DNA of 64,000 nucleotides. It comes from Leptobrachium leishanense. Its lineage: Eukaryota; Chordata; Amphibia; Anura; Megophryidae. This document shows, piece by piece, positions 46,985 to 57,165 of this stretch. The stretch is taken from contig CM019063.1 in the NCBI GenBank assembly GCA_009667805.1, forward strand, positions 413,144,626 through 413,208,625, written 5' to 3'. The translations under genes and the position numbers were made by a program. Positions within the stretch are counted from its first letter, which is position 1. Each line of letters begins with the position of its first letter. A model generated the notes under the pieces. That model saw nothing but the letters and a program-made list of their open reading frames with translations. It was not told the origin of the DNA and made no database searches.

Positions 46985-47409
46985 GGCTAGGGTCAGACGA
47001 ACGCATTTTTATGTTGTCTGTGAAAAAGTGCGTTCGAACGAATGGACGCATTTTTTCACAGAATACGTGATAGTGGTCATACTATGCGCATTTTCGTCCG
47101 TGATTTTGTACGGATCATCAATAAAACTCTTTTTGTGTCTGGACGTTATGTTGGCCGGACATTAGCAGCGTCTGACGTCTCCTAATCACACACACACGCC
47201 GCTAGCAGACGCAGCGCACTCTGTACGTCAGTACCTGCGGTTTCACGTTCTCGAAAAAATGCGTTCATTTTCCACTTGCGTTGCGCAGCCGGACTTTTGT
47301 GCGACCGTACTTCGTATATTGGCCGTCATTGCCCGGCATCTGCTGCTAGTGCGGCCGTGATTAAGTGCGGCTGCACGCGCGTTCGCACTGCCTCAGTCTG
47401 ACCCTAGCC
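46985..47409. mobile_element. TTAA-type (Kolobok-like) MITE, 425 bp, intact
   Basis: Ends GGCTAGGGTCAGACGAACGC and CTCAGTCTGACCCTAGCC, flanked by TTAA on both sides (46981-46984, 47410-47413). TTAA duplications are made by Kolobok and piggyBac transposases; the GG...CC ends fit Kolobok better. It lies 144 bp before exon E. Confidence 0.92.
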
Positions 47410-47553
47410 TTAAAGGTACAATTTAATTTTAATTTCACATAATATACTTTGTTTGTTTTTATGTTCTTGATATTGCAGGATTGTAATTATATTACAGAAT
47501 GTCACGTTCCTTCACATTTATGTATATTGTAGTCTGTTTTTATTCTTTTTAAG

Positions 47554-47714
47554 GTGAGCGTACCTTTAAATGTGACCATTGTGATGCTACATTCAAAAGG
47601 AAGGACACATTAAATGTTCATATTCAAGTGGTACATGATGGACACAAGAAGTACAAATGTGATCTATGTGACAAAGCCTTTGTGACTCCTTCGGTACTTA
47701 AGAGCCATAAAAAA
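47554..47714 (+). CDS. prdm5: PRDM5 exon E: one complete finger and one finger lacking its last His
   Basis: The acceptor is TTCTTTTTAAG, a less common AAG acceptor behind a strong pyrimidine run; the donor is GTAAGT. The 161-nt exon enters in phase 1 and leaves in phase 0. The first finger, after SERTF, ends H-I-Q-V-V-H, so it has a four-residue His spacing instead of three. After DGHKKY comes the second finger ([19 protein letters not shown]), whose last His is in exon F. A TTAA-flanked MITE (46985-47409) ends only 144 bp upstream of this exon, the closest mobile element to any coding exon here. Confidence 0.95.
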
Positions 47715-47994
47715 GTAAGTAGACGAGCTGCATGGTGATATACAAATGATACACATACAGAGTTCATACATTTACTCAAGGTAGCACATACATACTATAC
47801 CCACCAACTGTCTGACTTTAGTCATACCAGTCACAACTTGTAAGTGCTGTTCTACTGTCACACACTCACAGACTTTTCATCCCTTTCTTTGGTGCCTTAA
47901 GGATTAACATGCTTCTTTTCCAGAAGGGATCACCATTTTGGAATTGCCACTTATGGAAATCAGCGAGTGCCCCCCCCCCACACCAGGTCTCCCC

Positions 47995-48925
47995 ACCAAA
48001 ATCCCACATTGAGACTGAACAACATTTTGGCAAACCAGTACAGGAGGAAACGAGGGCCCTATTCCCATGGGAATTTACAATCTAGAAGGGTTGGGGGTGG
48101 AAACAGGAAGAGAGGACTGCAAGGTGGGAGTGATGGACTGCAAGGTGGGAGTGATGGACTGCAAGGTGGGAGTGATGGACTGCAAGGTGGGAGTGATGCA
48201 CTGCAAGGTGAGAGTGATGGACTGCAAGGTGAAAGTGCTAGACAGGTTGGGGCTGAGAGGTGTATTAGTGAGTAGGGTGGTAGGCTTGCCTGAATAGGAA
48301 TGACTTAAAGGAGCGTTTGAAGGAAGGGAAACTAGGGGGAAAGTCTGAGGGAGAGCGTTCCAGAGGATGGGGGCTGTACGTGAGAAATCCTGCAGTCTGT
48401 CTTGGGAAGAGATGATGCGGGGAGAAGCTAGGCGCAGGTCACTGTTTGACCTTAGGGAGTGGGCTGGGGTGTATTTGGGGATTAATGAGGACAGGTACTG
48501 CGGAGCAGGGTTAGTGAGAGTTTTGAATTAAATTCTACAGTCGATGAAAAGCCAATGAAGGGACACGCAGAGAGGACCGGCAGAGAGTGCCGGGTGAGGT
48601 GGATGAGCCTGGAAGGGGCATTCAGAATGGATTGTAGGGGAAGAGGCGGGAGAGAGGGAGGCCAGCTAGAAGATTATTATAATTGTCAAGTCGGGAGATT
48701 ACAAGGGTGTAAATGAGTTGCTTTATGGTGTGAGCGGTAAGAAATGGCTGAATTCTGGAAATATTACGTAGTTTGTAGCGGGGGGGAGGAGGAAAGACAC
48801 TAGATGTGGGGGATGAAGGAAAGAGTCAAGTGTAACTCCGGGACAGCAAACTTGGCTTGATGGGGAGATAGTGATACCATCAACCATTATAGAGAAGTCA
48901 GGAGGTGGCGAGGCATTAGATGATG
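47995..48925 (-). mobile_element. L2 LINE 3' part (copy f)
   Basis: Collinear with copy a over GAAACGAGGGCCCTATTCCC, AAGGAGCGTTTGAAGGAAG and CTAGGCGCAGGTCACTGTTT, and extends further into the reverse transcriptase (to 48925). Contains a 21-bp tandem array at 48113-48241. Confidence 0.87.
48113..48241. repeat. Six tandem copies of a 21-bp unit in L2 copy f
   Basis: Unit GGACTGCAAGGTGGGAGTGA plus T; four copies are near identical, two have single changes. Copies a and b carry the motif only once, so it expanded after insertion or in its source. Confidence 0.95.
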
Positions 48926-49370
48926 TCATGTATAAAAATACTACTTTTTATAGACTAGAAAAATTTGTTGGAAGGCAAAACTCAGTTAATTTAAGTGTTA
49001 TGTATTAGTAAAATAAAAAGAAGTGTAATTAAACATCTAATGGCATTTTTAAATATATTTTACCCATGGAATGAGTTACATAACATTAGGAAATCTAGCA
49101 TTTTTCCTAATGTTCATTTTAAGATTTATTAGTAGTTGTGGGTTGGTGTGATATGTTAAAATCTCAATTGCAACTGGTTGTATATAAGATGAATAATTTT
49201 TTGGTTAATTGGATTTATAATTAGTTGGGGATGGCATCTACATCAGTAATAGCAAACCTGGCATTGTGATAAATGGTTTTCAAGCTGACCATGGAACATC
49301 AAAAGGTAGCATTCTCAGTTCTTTATGATATTCTGCTCCAGAGTCTGGACAAATGTTCCCTTTTTATTTT
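48926..49370. other. Intron sequence, no feature seen
   Basis: Nothing supported. Confidence 0.6.
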
Positions 49371-49603
49371 TAATTTTTTTGAGAAAGGATTTTACCAGGA
49401 AGGATACATTGAGATTTCTCTTGTTTTCAAGTATGTCCTGGGTGGCGAGTATGTACCGTTAGGTGACTTACCCAAGGACCAGGGCAGCCATCAGAAATTA
49501 TGGGGCCCCTTACTGAACCTCAAGATGGGCCCCCTCCGTAAACTTCCTCAACCTTCAACAGCTTTTCGCCCCCTTCCAAAACAAAAAAGGACATAACAGT
49601 TCC

Positions 49604-49860
49604 ACAGCAATAAAACTCACAGTAATGTGCACTGTGTATGAGCGCATCACGGAGCTGCACAGCAGTAAAACTCACAGTAAGGTGTGGTGTGTATTAGCGT
49701 ATCACAGAGCTCAACAGCAATAAAATTCACAGTAATGTGCAGTGTCTATGAACATATCACAGAGCTCCACAGCAATAAAACACATAGTAATGTGCGGTGT
49801 GTATGAGCATATCACAAAATCCACAGCAATAAAACTCACAGTAATGTACTGCCTGTATGA
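49604..49860. repeat. Satellite array in N6, ~57-bp unit
   Basis: About four and a half units of CAGCAATAAAACTCACAGTA, ATGTGC.GTGTGTATGAGC and ATATCACAGAGCTCCA. Same module as in N4 and N8. Confidence 0.92.
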
Positions 49861-49865
49861 TGGCC

Positions 49866-50135
49866 TTTGGGCTTGGCTGGGCCCTGGGGCTGGCCTGTGC
49901 ACTGGGGCTTGGTTGGGCCCTGGGGGTCTGGCTGGGCTCTGGGGGTCTGGCTGGGCCTCGGGGGGTCTGGCTGGACCTTGAGGGTCTGGCTGGGCCCTGG
50001 CTGGACCTTGGGGTCTGGCTGGACCTTGGGGTCTGGCTGGGCCCTGGGGGGCCTGGCTGGGCTCTGGGGGGGGTCTGGCTGGGCCTTGGGTTCTGACTGG
50101 GGTCTGGCTGGGCCCTGGCTCCCCGCTCCGCCGTC
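49866..50135. repeat. G-rich minisatellite in N6, ~18-27-bp unit
   Basis: Units of GGTCTGGCTGGGCCCTGGGG with length changes. Open in several frames on both strands, giving false Gly/Trp- or Pro/Gln-rich ORFs. Confidence 0.9.
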
Positions 50136-50555
50136 TTCTGTCCCTGTCCTCTGCTCCTCCTTCTCTCTTCTTTTCTTCTCTCTTCTTCTTTTTTCTTCCT
50201 TCTTCTTTCTTCTCCCGGCCGGGCCCTCCGTCTTCTCCCGGCCGGGCCTTCCGTCGCAGGCAGCTTCTCGTGTGTGTGACGCCTGCATCTCACTCACGTG
50301 ACTGGAGGGGGCAGCGCCAAAGCAGCGTGCTTGGGAGACACACGCACACTGCTTGGCCCGCCCATCCAGTCAGCCTGCCAGGAAGAGAGACACACAGTAC
50401 AGCTCCGGATTCGGCCCCTTACGGCAGCATGGGGCGTAATGCCCTGATGGCGGCCCTGCCAAGGACACTTACTGGAGAGGTGCTCTTTCTGGGATTCGAA
50501 CCTTTGTCTCCACAGTTATAGAGCAGTGATTTTACCTCTACTCCACCCAGCCGAA

Positions 50556-51540
50556 CATTTTTAGTTCTAAATTTGATAAAGAATGTGAAATTGAGATATG
50601 AATTGCATATACTTATTAGTATTATATAATTTGAGATTTAGTTGCTAAGATATAAATTTATATTTATCATCACAATTTTCAAACTGTATACGCACTCGTT
50701 ATACGTAGACCTGTAACAATTTTTTCCCTGCTATCAAAATTCATGTATTAAGATATTTTTTTATGTACAAACTTTGCAAAACTAGTTTGTGCCCCCTCCG
50801 TTACTTGCTTCTGCTTTCAAATTTTTAGCTTCCGATCTATACTAATTCAGTATTTCTTTTATGCTTCTTTTTGATCCATGATAACATTTATGTTGTTTAA
50901 CAGTTAATAAATGTAACATGTGTGCATATCCTAAGATCTGGCCTGCGCATGTCTGATTTTGATTTCCGTTTGTGTTTATATCATATTTTTTGACTACAGT
51001 TAGATAAAGCACTGTGTTTGAACTCCATAATGTCACACTTCAAAATGTAAATCAAAATGACCCTCCGGTAAACAAGACAGATCGAATGTTTATATCCTCA
51101 CTGTCAGGCTATGAAAAATATATAGCCAGTCATCTTTTTTCTTAAGTGTGTAATATGTACCATGTGCGTTATGGTTTTATGGAGAGAGAAATAATAAAGC
51201 AATTCTGTAACAATAATTTGGTTTCATTTAAATAAGCGGAACCCCATAAATTACTATGTTTCAACTTAACAATGAGGAGCACATTTGAGGGATGGGTCTT
51301 TCTTTTTTGGTCTTTTCGATATCTCTTCTTGTCTCTTCCAGTGCAGACAGCCAACTACATAACATGTAGCGCACGCATCCAGTAAAATGCATCTCAATGC
51401 TTTGCATTGCAAGTCAACACTTGTACAACACACCAATTTCCACTTAAACCTGGTATTTCATTAGCTGAGCAAATACATATTGACAAGTTTAAAAAAAGGA
51501 AAAAAATAGCCAAAAAATGCCTAAAAATATAAATAAAGAG
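50556..51540. other. Intron sequence, no feature seen
   Basis: AT-rich, nothing supported. Confidence 0.55.
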
Positions 51541-51886
51541 GCTTTTTGCTGCTGCAAATTACAAGAATAAATTCTTTAATAAATATTTAATATAAATGGG
51601 ATTATTTTTTAACATTGAAGCCCAGGGGATTCCCCTGATTAAACCTGCCGAATGAAACCACCGAATATTAGGGCATTTCACTGTCATTTCTCGGCTGTTC
51701 GGTGTTCTCTGAATAGATTAACCATTGCTTCTCTATGAGGATTTCACTGCTGCCGAACAGGCACCAAATTTCATTGGCAATTCGCCATTATTTGGCAAAC
51801 TGTCTGCTTTCTGAATAGCTGAATGGCACCGTTCGGTGCAATTTTGGAGCCAGTTCGGCTCTCTTTGAATAACCCCTTTAGTAAAA
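51541..51886. mobile_element. CAGGGTTATTC-family fragment, inverted
   Basis: TTTCACTGTCATTTCTCGGC, TTGCTTCTCTATGAGGATTT and the end CTCTCTTTGAATAACCCC correspond in reverse to 44356-44700. The other half of the element is missing. Confidence 0.85.
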
Positions 51887-51904
51887 CAACATCAAGAAGA
51901 AATG

Positions 51905-52206
51905 TGTCAGGGATCCCGGGTGCAGGATGCAAAGAGACCAAGGAGATGGAAGAATACTCAGTCGGGGTCACAAGCCAGGTCAGGACAGGAGCGGTACATG
52001 AAATTCAGGGTCACGTTCTGGGTCATACACATTGAAGACAAGAGCTGATAATGTGCAAGGAGGGCTAAGACAGGGGCACTGCTACAATAGAGGAGCGAGG
52101 AATAAATGGGCTCCTGTGCTTAAATACCTGCAGAGCTCCTCCCATGCACAGGCCAGAAGGGGTGTGGGTGGCCATACCAGATGCTGGGGAGTCCGCGGCC
52201 CTGACA
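51905..52206. mobile_element. Solo LTR candidate, 302 bp
   Basis: It begins TGTCAGGG and ends CCCTGACA, the TG...CA form of an LTR, and is flanked by a perfect 5-bp duplication AAATG (51900-51904, 52207-52211). A polyadenylation-like AATAAA lies near 52101 and a TTAAATA box near 52119. No internal retroviral or retrotransposon gene is attached. Ty3/Gypsy-type LTRs give 5-bp duplications, so this is the first guess; a short DNA element with 8-bp ends is the alternative. Confidence 0.65.
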
Positions 52207-52875
52207 AAATGTAAGCGAACACTGAGAATGGACAGCAGCCATGGTGGCCTGCCCTACAGTGGGTCCCTGCTCAGGTCCCATTAAGCTCACTATGGGCAGT
52301 ATTACAATGTTCACACTAAAACGGGGACGCTAAGGAAAAAAACTTGCGACTGCAGGTTTCTCCTTAGTGTGCCCATTTTAGTTTGAAATTACGGTGCAGG
52401 CGCTAAACCAGCAGCCTACCCCGTAATGCAGCGCTAAGCTTCGGGATGCTCGAGGCAGCGCTAAGCAGCGCTGCGAGCATCCCCTCCATAGAGTCCATAG
52501 GACTCCATTGAGGCTTCAAATGCCAGCCACATGACCTGCAGGAGATCGCCTCTCGCGAGATCCAGCAGGTCGGCACATGGGCGTCCGCAGAAATTTTTCC
52601 AGGGGGGGCAAAATTTTAATGGCATCCATATTCTGCCCTTTTGACAATGTCATGAAGGTGACAGTCATAAAATAAAGCGTAGTAATACGGAGGCTGTGAA
52701 ACATGATGCAAGTCTAATAGAAGAATAAAGGTGTAAGTGTCTGATCTGAGTGTTACATTTTCTAGGCCATCTCTGTATACACAAACCATGACCCTCCCAC
52801 ATATACAGGCACACACACCAGGCCCCCCTCCAAACATATACATACATACATGCACACACACCAGCCCCCTTCTTA

Positions 52876-52950
52876 CACACATACTTGAAAACAAGAGAAA
52901 TCTCAATGTATCCTTCCTGGTAAAATACTTTATAAATAAATAAATAATAA
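52876..52950 (+). mobile_element. SINE 3' fragment, copy 5, inside N7
   Basis: CTTGAAAACAAGAGAAATCT and TATCCTTCCTGGTAAAATAC followed by TTTATAAATAAATAAATAAT: the SINE tail in + orientation. The only SINE piece in that direction, and it was carried by N7 or hit it later. Confidence 0.85.
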
Positions 52951-53054
52951 ATAAATATATATATATACACCCCCTCCTTCCGTCTCTGTATACAGAGAGC
53001 CAGCTCTGTATACACAGTTAGAGAGCTGGCTCAGTATACAGATATACAATCTGT

Positions 53055-53497
53055 ATCCCCCTCTCTGCTTAGATTGTAAGCTCTTGGACAGGGTTCCCTC
53101 TCCTCTTAGATTGTAAGCTCTGGAGCAGGGTCCCCTCTCTGCTTAGATTGTAAACTCTGGAGCAGGGTCCCCTCTCTGCTTAGAGTGTAAGCTCTGGGAC
53201 AGGGTCCCCTCTCTGCTTAGAGTGTAAGCTCTGGGACAGGGTCCCCTCTCTGCTTAGAGTGTAAGCTCTGGGACAGGGTCCCCTCTCTGCTTAGATTGTA
53301 AGCTCTTGTGCAGGGCCCCCTCTCTGCTTAGATTGTAAGCTCTGGAGCAGGGTCCCCTCTCTGCTTAGATTGTAAGCTCTGGGACAGGGTCCCCTCTCTG
53401 CTTAGATTGTAAGCTCTGGGACAGGGTCCCCTCTCTGCTTAGATTGTAAGCTCTGGAGCAGGGTCCCCCTCCTCTTAGATTGTAAACTCATCCCCAC
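53055..53497. repeat. Minisatellite in N7, 37-bp unit, 12 copies
   Basis: Unit CTCTCTGCTTAGATTGTAAG plus CTCTGGGACAGGGTCCC. Variants (GGAGCAG, GGGACAG, AGAGTGT) occur in blocks: three AGAGTGT copies are adjacent. Confidence 0.95.
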
Positions 53498-54327
53498 CAG
53501 ATTACTATTAGTCACGGTGTTCCTCCTCCCCAGGCAGACAAACTAGACCTCAGACCAGGGGGCATCAAGCTTAATAAAGATTTGACAATCACCTTTTTTT
53601 GCTGTGTCCAGCATTCCAATGGCCACAGCAGCAGCCCCTGCATCTCAGCCAAGGCAGCCTCTTCCAGCGTCTAAAGTGAGGGGCAGCACGTGGTGAATTG
53701 GAGGCGGAGTGAGGAGGTGACATCACAAGATCCACACAGACCACCCCCACACTGACCGGAACTCCTGTGCAGCCTGCTATGAGTAAAAAACACTTGAGAA
53801 GGCTGCACACACAGCTGTCTGGGCAGAGGAGACAGGCAGCCCTGGTTCCAGGGGGGGTCGCCCATGGGTCGGCGGAGTGATTCACAGAGGAAGACTGAGG
53901 ACTATTTTCCCCCAGTCTCCCTCTGCTTCCGGCGGCCAGAAGGGGCTCATCGAGCCGCTGTTCTTGCCACAGAATGAGAGGTGAGTATGTGATATATATT
54001 TATTTATTTCAGCTGGTGCTGATTGATTCTGCAGAAGTGGAATCAGTTAGCACTAGCTCCAAGCTGTGTTTAACGTTTGCGTTAACTGCAGTGGAACGTA
54101 ATTAGCGCTAGGACTTTGTAATCCTAACGTTAATTAACACCATGTTAAGCATAGGGAGCGCAAAGTACAGTAAGCTTGTGCTGAAAAGTGCAAGCACCGA
54201 ATCACCAACGTGTTTTTTAACCCGTTAGCGTTTGGAATATTGTTGGCCTGCGCTAGGGCCACCTAAGCTAACGTTAACGCTCACACAGTTTAGCCCAATG
54301 TTAGCGTGAACATTGTAATATGGCTAT

Positions 54328-55042
54328 ATGAATCTAAAGGGTAATCCAGACGTGGACTTAACGCTCATGGTGCCTAGGGAGGTATAGCAATACCATCCTG
54401 ACGAGTCCATACCTCGGCAAAACAATCATAGGGGGTCACTGTATCTCTCATGCAGAAAGGACTGCCTTGGTATTTCAGGACTGCCACCCTTTCTGGGTTA
54501 TAAGTATGCTTCAGATATGGTTTAGTCTTCACTGTAATGCCGCCATAAAGATAAACTCTTATGAAGCCTGAGCTGGGACCCACCATGAGGCAGGCCATCA
54601 AGGCACTCTGTTCTGAGTGTTCTCACAACATTTTTTTTGTTAACATGTACTAAACACCTTAAAAAGGCACCAGAAAGACAACTTAGCCCTTTCAATGTTC
54701 TTTGTAGTCATAGACCATTGCCTTCAATCCCAGTGGTAGGAGGAGAACCATGAGAAATTCAGTAAAGCGGCAGCTGGAGAGCCAAGGAGGACCAATACTA
54801 AATTAAAAACCTTTGGCTCAGCATTATTTGATCTACTGTTGTTGAAATATTATTTTGACCTTTATTATATATATTCTTCAGCATATCGCTAGCGTAAAGA
54901 ACTGTTATATGAGAAAATAATTGATAATATTGTGGTTTCCGAGAAATAAATATTAAAGCAATAAACAGTACCAACCAAACATGATTCTTTGTTATTTCTT
55001 TTCAGCTAGCACAGCTGTGTAATATGTAATATCTCTTTGCAG
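54328..55042. other. Intron sequence up to exon F; one unidentified minus ORF
   Basis: 54374-54601 on minus is a 75-codon ORF with a protein-like mix (YLYGGITVKTKPYLKHTYNP, then GSPFCMRDTVTPYDCF). I do not recognise it. It could be a fragment of a retroelement gene or chance. The rest shows nothing. Confidence 0.4.
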
Positions 55043-55136
55043 ACACACACAGGGGAGAAAGAGAAGATTTGTCCTTATTGCGGTCAGAAATTTGCTAGCA
55101 ATGGCACCCTCCGTGTTCATATAAGAAGCCACACAG
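55043..55136 (+). CDS. prdm5: PRDM5 exon F: end of one finger plus one complete finger
   Basis: The acceptor is TCTCTTTGCAG and the donor GTTTGT, the weakest of the six donors. The 94-nt exon enters in phase 0 and leaves in phase 1. It begins THTGEKEK, so it completes the exon E finger and carries a near-canonical TGEK linker. It then encodes the finger [21 protein letters not shown]. The last complete codon is Thr and the split codon should give Gly, predicting TGERPY at the start of the next exon. No such exon is visible between 55137 and 64000, so that intron is longer than 8.8 kb. Confidence 0.94.
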
Positions 55137-55436
55137 GTTTGTAATTTCATTTTAGGACCTTTAGCAATTAGATTGTGACCATCACTCACAAATTGATTAA
55201 ATTACCTTTACAACAGCATTTTCCACTGTATGTTTTAATAACTCTGCATTGTAAGGGGTCCCTTTGGAAGATATGCATTTTTTTCTGCCTTTGAAATGTA
55301 TGACAATCTCGGACAATTCTATAGATAAGCATTATGTTTTATGTCATGTTGTATACAATTGCGATTCAGGTTTTTTAAGATTCCAAATATTTCCATAATG
55401 CTGTACTTTGGGTATGACAAGACCAAATTAACAAAG
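55137..55436. other. Intron sequence after exon F, no feature seen
   Basis: Nothing supported; the next PRDM5 exon is not here. Confidence 0.6.
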
Positions 55437-56045
55437 AGGTTGGACACTGGGACCGATTACGGAAAAAAGAGGACTTTGAACGAGAGCTTACAATCTAACA
55501 GAAGTGGGGTGACACACAGAGGTGAGGTAGAGTAGCCGAGTACAAGAAGTAATGAGATACATGTAGGCTGTGTATGCGATAGGTCAGGAAGGTGCAACGG
55601 GGGTTAAGGAATGAGCTGAACTGCTTCTATAAAATAATGCTTTCTTAGAGATTTCTTGAAAGAATGGAGACATGGAGAGTCAAATTTTGTGAGGAACAGA
55701 GTTCCAGAAAAAGGGGGCAGCTCAGGAAAAGTCCTGAAGGCAGACTTGTGAGTGCATGCACAAGGAGATAACAATATCCAATAATTGGCAGAGAGAAGTA
55801 ATCAGGATGCAACATGTCTGCTACTGAGAGAGTAGATGTAGGCAGCAGCGGGGTTATCGAGAGCTTTGTATGTGAAGACCAGTAATTTAATTTTAATTCT
55901 ATATGAAACATGGAGCCAGTTCAGAGACTGAGAATGGGGTGAGGTGTGAGAGGTTTCGCATGTGAGGTAGATGAGCCTAGCAGAAGCATTCATTATACTG
56001 AAGATCTGGGATCGTTTAAGTACACTGAGAAGAGGGTTACAGTAG
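55437..56045 (-). mobile_element. L2 LINE 3' part (copy g)
   Basis: Minus remnants SLNWLHVSYRIKIKLLVFTYKAL in shortened form (55993-55802) match copy c; + words CGAGAGCTTTGTATGTGAAG and GAGAGGTTTCGCATGTGAGG agree with it. Decayed. Confidence 0.85.
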
Positions 56046-56596
56046 CTGTAGTCTTTGACCTAAGATAAATGCATGTTCATCTTAAATCCTCTCACACTTT
56101 TACTTTATTCTACTGAACCTCCTATTTTTAATGCTGTATAGACTGGACTGATTTATATTATCACATTATTTATACTGATGGTACTTGCTTTGTAGCATCA
56201 TTATATGTACTACTAGCAAAGTATTTGGTACTCTTACGACGTAAGATGTCATGCAATGACATGTGCCGAATGATTGTGTTTTGTTATGTTATCAACACTA
56301 ATAATATGTTTGGTAACAGTGGTGTTCTACTGGCTTAGAAGTCTAGATGCACTGAAGAAATGCTTCTTCTGCCTAGCTGAAGGAAAGGCCTGGCAGGTTT
56401 TGGTCTGGGAAGACAAGAACAGACAAAAAGCCCTTACGCAAACAAACCATTAAAACTATCTCACTCATTTTATAATTTTGCATAAAATATGCAAAGTAAT
56501 GATGTGAGAAAGAAACCCGACACAATAATATTATAAATTTACAATAAGATTGTTTAATTAAACAAATATTTGTATACTTATACTTCCTTTTACATT
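56046..56596. other. No feature seen
   Basis: AT-rich intron sequence. Confidence 0.55.
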
Positions 56597-56697
56597 AACT
56601 TATTTATTTGCAAAAGATTTTACCAGGAAGGATACATTGAGATTTCTCTTGTTTTCAAGTATGTCCTGGGTTCAAGAACATTGAGTGGTTACAGTTA
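56597..56697 (-). mobile_element. SINE 3' fragment, copy 6
   Basis: TTTTACCAGGAAGGATACAT, TCTTGTTTTCAAGTATGTCC, then GGGTTCAAGAACATTGAGTG as in copy 2. The common ending GGTTCAAGAACATTGA in copies 2 and 6 marks a headless subtype rather than random truncation. Confidence 0.82.
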
Positions 56698-57027
56698 CTA
56701 ACTTACTTATAACATCCTTATAGGTGAGCAAATTATCCACTTAGAAACAAGTCTCACTCCAGAAATGCTGTGTTCATCATAGGCAGCCCAGCTCACCTAA
56801 TGCTGCGTTTAATAAGCAGAAGAAAGAGACTGTAACCCCCAGCTTATATGTGCTAGTGGCCCAGGGGGCAACAGTCCCTTATATATAAATTGTGATGTCA
56901 CACTTAGGGAATAGACCAACTTAACTTTTCAGCTGTGTAACTCCCCGTCGGCGTCACTTCCTATTGGCGCTGCATAGTAAATGAGAAAGGAATACAGGGA
57001 GTACACTCTAATAGAATAAAACACAAA
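56698..57027. other. No feature seen
   Basis: About 330 bp without a supported feature. Confidence 0.55.
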
Positions 57028-57157
57028 GGGCCATATTCCATACTTGGTGCTAACTTAACCAGAGCTATTGTAAACTTAAAACCTCCATAGGCTATAATGG
57101 CTCTGGGAAGTTTATAACAGCTCTGGTTAAGTTAGCACCAACTATGTAATATGGCCC
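57028..57157. mobile_element. 130-bp foldback MITE (copy 3)
   Basis: GGGCCATATTCCATACTTGG to ACTATGTAATATGGCCC; AAA on both sides (57025-57027, 57158-57160). Almost identical inside to copy 1. Confidence 0.92.
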
Positions 57158-57165
57158 AAAAACCT

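Larger units (their letters stand above)
49480..50458. mobile_element. Non-autonomous hAT element N6, inside a SINE
   Basis: Ends CAGGGCAGCCATCAGAA and CCCTGATGGCGGCCCTG. The flanks are a perfect 8-bp duplication CCAAGGAC (49472-49479, 50459-50466). Length 979 bp. It contains two unlike minisatellites and a CT-rich run. Confidence 0.95.
49371..50555 (-). mobile_element. tRNA-derived SINE, copy 4, split by hAT N6
   Basis: The tail and body are at 49371-49479 (TTTTACCAGGAAGGATACAT, GTACCGTTAGGTGACTTACC). The rest, with the B box (GGTTCGAATCCC on minus, ~50487-50498) and the head GGCTGGGTGGAGTAGAGG, is at 50467-50555. Removal of N6 and one duplicate gives a continuous SINE. Confidence 0.9.
52576..53866. 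mobile_element. Non-autonomous hAT element N7
   Basis: Ends CATGGGCGTCCGCAGAAA and CCAGGGGGGGTCGCCCATG. The flanks GGTCGGCA (52568-52575) and GGTCGGCG (53867-53874) match in 7 of 8. Comparison with h1 shows the join expected for an empty site. Contains a SINE fragment and a 37-bp minisatellite. Confidence 0.87.
52294..54324. mobile_element. Harbinger-like element copy h3, with hAT N7 inside
   Basis: Ends GGGCAGTATTACAATGTTCA and TGAACATTGTAATATGGC, flanked by TAT on both sides (52291-52293, 54325-54327). Inner parts match h1 (CTCTCGCGAGATCC, TTTTCCCCCAGTCTCC) and h2. The element without N7 would be about 730 bp. Confidence 0.9.

Noticed and set aside
49757..50301. ORFs of 144-178 codons rich in Pro/Gln/Arg or Gly/Trp
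   Set aside because: Products of the G-rich minisatellite and polypyrimidine tract in hAT N6.
53055..53497. CRISPR-like regularly spaced repeats
   Set aside because: The units are directly adjacent with no spacers, and the DNA is vertebrate; it is a minisatellite. The same applies to 7960-8273, 11114-11815 and 59371-59715.
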